Below are positions 59,820 through 64,000 of a stretch of DNA of 64,000 bases, piece by piece; the first letter of the stretch is position 1; every line of letters starts with the position of its first letter. Under the pieces are notes generated by a model that was given only the letters and a program-made list of their open reading frames with translations, did not search any database and was not told the origin of the DNA. The DNA comes from JABGQS01 sp963666505 (GTDB lineage: Bacteria > Bacillota > Clostridia > Christensenellales > SZUA-584), in assembly GCA_963666505.2 (NCBI GenBank), contig CAXXXL010000003.1:372001-436000 (forward strand). Direction: 5' to 3'. The position numbers and the translations under genes were made by a program.

Positions 59820-61186
59820 GGATATGTTTCAGATTTCGTATTTTCTCCAAAATGGATGTAATCTTTAGCAGTTATTCAGGGATACGCTCTTCAAAATAAA
59901 TGGATAGCTGGGAATAGATTTGCCCCCAGTCCCTGCGCCGCCCAGCCCATTTTTTAGTGATATCCACAGTGGCTAAATACAGCGTTTTAAACAGGCTGTC
60001 ATCCGTGGGAAAAACGCCCTTGTTTTTTGTGACCTTGCGGAGCTGGCGGTTATAGCCTTCAATGGTATTGGTCGTATAAATCAGCTTTCTGACCTCGTCT
60101 GGATACTTAAAATACGTTGATAATTCAGCCCAGTTTTTACGCCAGGAAATTGCGATTTTAGGGTATTTTTTACCCCAGCTATCATCGAATTTTTCAAGCT
60201 CGGAAAACGCAGATTCTTCACTAGCGGCTGTATATACTCTTTTTAAATCTGTCATAAGCGGCTTTAGATCTTTATATGACACATATCTTGTGCTGTTTCG
60301 TATCTGGTGAATTACACAGCGCTGTATCTCGGTTTCTGTGAATACTGGACTTATGGCTTCGGAGAAGCCGCTCAAACCATCGACACTGGCTATCAGGATA
60401 TCTTGTACGCCTCTGTTCTTCATCTCGTTTATGACTGACAACCAGAACTTAGACGACTCGTTTTCTCCTACCCAGAGCCCTAATACGTCTTTTATACCGT
60501 CTAAATTGATGCCTATGGCAATGTATACGGCCTTTTTAACAATGCGTCCTTCGTGTCGGACATGATAATGTATCGCATCTAAATAAACAACCGCATACAC
60601 GCTCTCAAGCGCTCTCGTCTGCTATTCCTTCGCTATGGGCAACACTTTATCAGTTATTCTGCTGATTGTGCTGTCGGAGATATCGAGCCCGTATAAATCC
60701 TGTATATGCGCTTCCATGTCTCCTGTTGTCATTCCTTTGGCGTACATGGATATGATCTTACGCTCGATTTCCTCATCAAGCATTCTCTTGTGCTTGCCTA
60801 TCAGCTTCGGTTCGTATTCTCCTTGCCTGTCACGGGGTACTTTGACATCTACTTCACCGTAACTCGTTTGCAGCGTTTTTTGCCCATAGCCGTTTCTTGA
60901 ATTGTCAGTCTCTTTGTTCTGTATGTCGTACTTCTCATAGCCCAGTTCGTCATCCAGTTCACCTTCAAGGCTGCCGTTCACCATTTCTGCTATGAACTCT
61001 TTCATGATGTTGTTTAGATCTTGACCGTCCTTGAGCGGAGTTTCATGAAGCAGTTCCCTTATGAGTTCTTTGCGCCTTTTCTCTTCTACAGTTGTTGCTC
61101 TTCTTTTGGCCATAATATTAAACCTCCATTATGGTGTTTTTATTTTACACCATTTTGGAGGTTTACACGAACTTTGAAACAACGTC
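59820..61186 (-). mobile_element. IS256-family insertion sequence
   Basis: Imperfect terminal repeats (GTTTCAGATTTCGT at 59826-59839 and GTTTCAAAGTTCGT on the minus strand at 61180-61167) and an 8-bp target duplication CTCTTTGC (59812-59819 and 61187-61194) define a 1367-bp element. Its transposase gene is broken by one stop codon. Confidence 0.85.
59872..61113 (-). pseudogene. IS256-family (Mutator) transposase with in-frame amber codon
   Basis: Two reading frames in the same phase, 61113-60622 and 60621-59872, together give a full-length Mutator transposase: DNSRNGYGQKTLQTSYGEVD and RITDKVLPIAKE in the first part; VYLDAIHYHVRHEG (catalytic Asp), DILIASVDGLSGFSEAI, and IYTTNTIEGYNRQLRKVTKN (Glu) in the second. 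The break is TAG at 60624-60622 where relatives usually have Trp (TGG), so a single G-to-A change explains it. The element is probably silent unless the stop is read through. Confidence 0.85.
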
Positions 61187-61201
61187 CTCTTTGCTTATGA
61201 T

Positions 61202-61318
61202 TTACTTCTTTCTATTGCATTCTTTCATAGCATAACCCAAATAAGCGCTTCGAGACATTAATATATTCTTTATTTCTTTTCGGAAATCGTCTATTGCTAT
61301 TTTATAAAATTCTTCCAT
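61202..61318 (-). CDS. Possible 38-residue ORF next to the IS256 element
   Basis: ATG 61318 to TAA 61202 encodes MEEFYKIAIDDFRKEIKNIL and 18 more residues (ending KECNRKK). There is no good ribosome site. It lies in the 227-bp gap between the IS and the nuclease gene and could be a fragment of an older gene. Confidence 0.25.
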   Translation of the reverse strand: MEEFYKIAIDDFRKEIKNILMSRSAYLGYAMKECNRKK

Positions 61319-61413
61319 TAGTTAATATAGTTAATCAAATCTACTTGATATTTTTTTACTCATGTTAGGTTTGACGTGGTTCCTAACCTAAACATATGCT
61401 TGTCCTTAACTTA

Positions 61414-62319
61414 CTATCCGATATACACATTCTCATTATGCCACTCCAGGAATCCACGAGATGGTTTTTCTTCCTCATAATCTGGGACGTTGTTTATTTT
61501 TTTGCCATGATAAGCATAGTACTCTTTTCCGTTTCCGTAATCCTCTTTTATTCTTTTACTTATCTCAACAATGTTTTCATTATTAATTGTGATATAACCT
61601 CTGTCAAATAAAGTGTGAATATCTTGGCGTAATAACAAGCCGTTATTTATAGAGTGAGGACCATCTTGCGCATATGGTTTAATGTGAGATGCATTTAATA
61701 CTGGGAGGGTCTTCTCACCTGTTATTGCGCAACGTCGATGATAAGCCTCGGTTACACCAATTCTAAATCCACCTTGCCCTAATCTAGGTTTAACTAATTG
61801 TGGTTCGCCATATCGAGGAGACTGACTTTGATTGGATTCTATTACGAGATTTTCTTGGATTGAATTATATAATATTTTTCCCTCGAACGATTCAGTATCA
61901 TAAGTTTTACCTTGCACAATGTTCGAAGACCAAGATTTAGGCACAGGGATCCAATTACTCTCTTCAAAGAAGAAGGGAGAAGCTAATATTAACGAACTAA
62001 CAACAGGGTCAAATGACCTGGTATTATCGCTACTATATTTACTCATTCTGTCCTTGAACTCTTCAATAGTTTTAGTTCCGTTCTTTTCTCCAAAGGCATC
62101 CCATGTTAAAGATAAAGGTAAAAAAGCTTGCCTTACAAAAACACCGCCACCAACTATATAATTAAGTGGTGAATGTAGTTTAAATAAAAGCAACTCGCCT
62201 TGTTTTAAAACATTGAATTTTCGTGTTGAATTTGGTTGCCAGAAATTAACCTCATCTGGTTGGATGCTCTTAAGATATTTAAACCAATTATTATCAGTTA
62301 CTGCTACAAACAGATTCAT
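61414..62319 (-). CDS. HNH endonuclease with EVE/PUA-like N-terminal domain
   Basis: The 301-residue protein has an N-terminal part (about 1-130: AVTDNNWFKYL, VNFWQPNSTRKFNVLKQGEL, LFKLHSPLNYIVGGGVF) whose pattern fits the PUA/EVE fold that senses modified bases. Its C-terminal HNH_2-type nuclease has CAITGEKTLPVLNASHIKPY, NNGLLLRQDIHTLFDRGYI (His, Asn and His visible). EVE-HNH enzymes such as VcaM4I cut DNA with modified cytosine. GGAG precedes ATG 62319, inside the upstream gene (26-bp overlap). The sensing role is inference. Confidence 0.6.
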   Translation of the reverse strand: MNLFVAVTDNNWFKYLKSIQPDEVNFWQPNSTRKFNVLKQGELLLFKLHSPLNYIVGGGVFVRQAFLPLSLTWDAFGEKNGTKTIEEFKDRMSKYSSDNTRSFDPVVSSLILASPFFFEESNWIPVPKSWSSNIVQGKTYDTESFEGKILYNSIQENLVIESNQSQSPRYGEPQLVKPRLGQGGFRIGVTEAYHRRCAITGEKTLPVLNASHIKPYAQDGPHSINNGLLLRQDIHTLFDRGYITINNENIVEISKRIKEDYGNGKEYYAYHGKKINNVPDYEEEKPSRGFLEWHNENVYIG

Positions 62320-63145
62320 AGCTAACTCCGGCTAAAGCTTTCTTTTTTAATATTTCGATATCTGCTTTTTGATTTAATATATGCATTTTTCTATGGCAGT
62401 TTGGGCATAAGGCGGTCGTATTTTCAAGAGTATCTTCGCCGCCTTCTGAAAGCCATTTTATATGATGAGTTTCCAAATATGGATTATCTTTAGTATCTTT
62501 GAAAGGAGCTTCTTGATCACATAGCTGGCAAAAGCCTTTTGCTATCCTTTTAGTATATTCAGCGACATATGGATTCCTTATGTACGCTTCTGACTTAACA
62601 GATCTTGATGCTACTTTACTACTTTGATTTTCGTGAGCTCTTTGTTTTAATTTTTCCAATGATAAGGTTTTTGCTTTATTTTCAGATATTGCCTCATATT
62701 TAGAAAAGGCTTCCTCATCAATTAGAATATCTCCTTCTTTAATACAAAGCGGAAACATCCAAACACTTCTCAGATTATTATCATCATCTGTTTGCTCTTC
62801 TTTGTATGGTTCACCGCAAAGTTTTACTGGACCTAAATATATGTAATTATGTGGCACTAGCACTTCGAAAAGATGAACATCAACTCCATTAGTGTTTGAT
62901 TGTGTAAGCGTCTTGTTCTGCGAGAAATTTATATCTTGATCTCCAATCTTACCCATACCTGTGTAATGTAAAATGTCATTGTACCATTTATCATCATAAA
63001 GTCCCTTTGTATGATCCGAAATTAAAACCAAAGTGTTAGTTGTCTTAGAACGTCTCATTCCACCCATATTACCACATTGGAATTCATCAATAATTTGATT
63101 GTGCGTTACTGTATTACCAATCTTAAATGATGGAATAAAACTCAT
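62294..63145 (-). CDS. HNH endonuclease with SRA/YDG-like N-terminal domain
   Basis: The 283-residue protein has an SRA-like N-terminal part (about 5-130: GGMRRSKTTNTLVLIS, HYTGMGKIGDQDINFSQNKT, GVDVHLFEV), the domain that flips out 5-methylcytosine. A classical HNH follows with zinc pairs: CQLCDQEAPF, LETHHIKWLSEGGEDTLENT, CPNCHRKMH. Such SRA-HNH proteins are modification-dependent restriction enzymes. GGAGG precedes ATG 63145; it overlaps the NUDIX gene by ATGA. Confidence 0.65.
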   Translation of the reverse strand: MSFIPSFKIGNTVTHNQIIDEFQCGNMGGMRRSKTTNTLVLISDHTKGLYDDKWYNDILHYTGMGKIGDQDINFSQNKTLTQSNTNGVDVHLFEVLVPHNYIYLGPVKLCGEPYKEEQTDDDNNLRSVWMFPLCIKEGDILIDEEAFSKYEAISENKAKTLSLEKLKQRAHENQSSKVASRSVKSEAYIRNPYVAEYTKRIAKGFCQLCDQEAPFKDTKDNPYLETHHIKWLSEGGEDTLENTTALCPNCHRKMHILNQKADIEILKKKALAGVSYESVCSSN

Positions 63146-63528
63146 AGTACTTCCTCCAATAATTTATTCGCTATCGGAATATCAGCAGGCAACAGATCAT
63201 ATTTTGTCAAATCATTAATCGCTACCCACTCATACTTATCGTGAACCTTTAAATTAATTCTACCGTTGTTTATTTCCGCATTAAAAAACAGCAGCTTGAT
63301 TTCGCCATCAGTATATTTATAGCTGGTTTCAGCAAAGAACTTTGTTATAGTTGTATCTATGTCTAACTCTTCATGCAGCTCTCGTTTTAAACATTCTTCA
63401 GGTGTTTCGCCAACTTCAATTTTACCCCCTGGGAATTCCCACATACCTGCAAGGTTTTCACGAGGTCCTCTGCGAGTTAATAGAACACGGCTATCTTTTT
63501 TTATTATTGCAGCTGTTACATTTCTCAT
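63142..63528 (-). CDS. NUDIX hydrolase (MutT-like)
   Basis: The 128-residue protein has the NUDIX box GGKIEVGETPEECLKRELHE followed by ELDI, preceded by LAGMWEFP, as in MutT-like dNTP/8-oxo-dGTP phosphatases. The start is ATG 63528: the promoter -10 box lies only 7 nt upstream, so the mRNA is probably leaderless; the ATG at 63564 would lie upstream of it. First gene of the three-gene nuclease operon. Confidence 0.85.
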   Translation of the reverse strand: MRNVTAAIIKKDSRVLLTRRGPRENLAGMWEFPGGKIEVGETPEECLKRELHEELDIDTTITKFFAETSYKYTDGEIKLLFFNAEINNGRINLKVHDKYEWVAINDLTKYDLLPADIPIANKLLEEVL

Positions 63529-63535
63529 TAAAAAT

Positions 63536-63564
63536 ATTATATCAGTAGAAAAGTGTTTTAACAA
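63536..63564 (-). promoter_or_regulatory. Promoter giving a leaderless mRNA for the NUDIX-HNH-HNH operon
   Basis: On the minus strand TTGTTA (63564-63559), 17 bp, TATAAT (63541-63536), then ATTTTTA and ATG 63528. The expected start of transcription falls on or next to the ATG, and no Shine-Dalgarno sequence is present. Confidence 0.65.
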
Positions 63565-64000
63565 ATAATTCTATTCTTAAATTCCAAAAAATTTATAATG
63601 CATTTTTATCTGCTCATAGGTATCATCTGAAATATTTGTATATACCTTTGTTGTTGATAAGTCAAAATTTATAAGTAACTTTCCCAATCAATGCAACAAA
63701 GCTAAAAGTGTTTTAAGAGAAGAATGAGGGTCATAGTATATCAGCTACTATCAATTATATGCATTTCTAATAATACTATTTGGTATGGTCACTTTAGCAT
63801 ATTACCAAATGTTGTTGATCCGCAAGTTTAAACGCCAATCAGTTCGCTGATATCCGGAGCTTTTATACCTGCGAGGCTCTGTGTGCTGCTTCTTTTTGAG
63901 CTGTTTTTTTGGAGTGTATTTTTCGTGACTTTTTCGTATTTTTATTTTTCTAAATTTATTACATGAATCTACGTAATACCCAATAACAATCTATCTTTTT
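63565..64000. other. AT-rich stretch without a clear gene
   Basis: No convincing gene is seen. A minus-strand frame from TTG 63687 to TAA 63577 reads LGKLLINFDLSTTKVYTN and 18 more residues; its start recalls VapD/Cas2-like folds but no ribosome site is present. Short open stretches near 63850-63980 on the minus strand have no start codon. It is most likely the edge of a further element gene or decayed sequence. Confidence 0.3.

Larger units (their letters stand above)
54382..64000. mobile_element. Probable integrative element beside tRNA-Ser (left part; right end not seen)
   Basis: An integrase pointing towards the 3' end of tRNA-Ser, a divergent phage-type repressor and small excisionase- and replication-like genes follow the tRNA. 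Base composition is more AT-rich than the core. Cargo includes two nucleases. I found no second copy of the tRNA 3' end up to 64000, so the right border and the att core are unknown. Confidence 0.55.

Noticed and set aside
60622..60624. Amber codon decoded as pyrrolysine, given a methyltransferase-like gene in the window
   Set aside because: No Pyl genes or PylB-type features are seen, the position is a conserved Trp, and the UroD-family protein does not need pyrrolysine. A nonsense mutation is simpler.
63577..64000. Right attachment site or a VapD gene at the window end
   Set aside because: No copy of the tRNA 3' end is present, and the VapD-like frame is too short and has no ribosome site.

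Overview
The window looks like chromosome of a low-GC, anaerobic Gram-positive bacterium of the Clostridia. The grounds are the gene families (diadenylate cyclase CdaA with a YbbR protein, DUF951, PadR/HAAS-type operons, HypA/HypB with a ferredoxin, PrsA-like lipoproteins), AGGAGG-type ribosome sites, TTG/GTG starts, heavy ATA/AGA/AGG codon use and sigma-A type promoters. No rRNA gene and no CRISPR array are seen. The only tRNA gene found is tRNA-Ser(CGA).

Layout. 1-12.4 kb is sugar and small-molecule metabolism: a FGGY kinase cut by the window edge, a TrpB2-type tryptophan synthase beta chain whose leader carries regularly spaced NAG triplets, a Gfo/Idh oxidoreductase with a UroD-family protein, and a five-gene minus-strand operon for amino-sugar salvage (nucleotidyltransferase, NahK-like kinase, ROK protein, NagA, membrane protein). 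It ends with an L-fucose/arabinose-isomerase-like protein. 12.5-19.5 kb holds two lipoproteins around a decayed gene tail, an AT-rich orphan TIR/deoxyribosyltransferase-like protein, a ferredoxin-HypA-HypB operon with an unusually short HypA, and a regulator/hydrolase/DUF4180 operon. 19.5-24.4 kb is a PadR-controlled operon (HAAS protein, an unlisted 46-residue ORF, a DUF4097 fragment, two SDRs) followed by an IS200-type element. 24.5-54.4 kb is mostly core: NagR-like regulator with two palindromic operators and a SIS-domain deaminase, DUF1015-aspartokinase, a PrsA-like lipoprotein, MscS-DUF951-signal peptidase, cysK, CdaA-YbbR, a NagB-like protein, two paralogous lipoproteins, PIG-L deacetylase, a uracil-DNA glycosylase without Fe-S ligands, a candidate sRNA, phosphofructokinase, a GlmU with a degenerate first domain, HAD hydrolase, Pth, Mfd, a second PrsA-like protein and tRNA-Ser.

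From 54.4 kb to the end lies an accessory region next to tRNA-Ser: an IS1182-family element inserted into the tRNA terminator, then an integrase, a TTG-start phage-type repressor with palindromic operator, small excision/replication genes, a structured noncoding stretch, an IS256-family element with an amber-interrupted transposase, and a tightly overlapped operon NUDIX - SRA-like HNH - EVE-like HNH that looks like a modification-dependent restriction module driven by a leaderless promoter.

How the genes fit together: amino-sugar use recurs (NagA, NahK-like kinase, nucleotidyltransferase, ROK protein, NagR-like regulator, SIS deaminase-like protein, NagB-like protein, GlmU, 6-phosphofructokinase), which suggests that N-acetylhexosamines feed both glycolysis and UDP-sugar synthesis. 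The best candidates for new biology are the HNH/HNH/NUDIX operon, the NAG-repeat leader of trpB2, the small RNA with an anti-Shine-Dalgarno seed, and several proteins that lack a hallmark of their family (GlmU, HypA, uracil-DNA glycosylase). All function statements are from reading the sequence; no database search was run.
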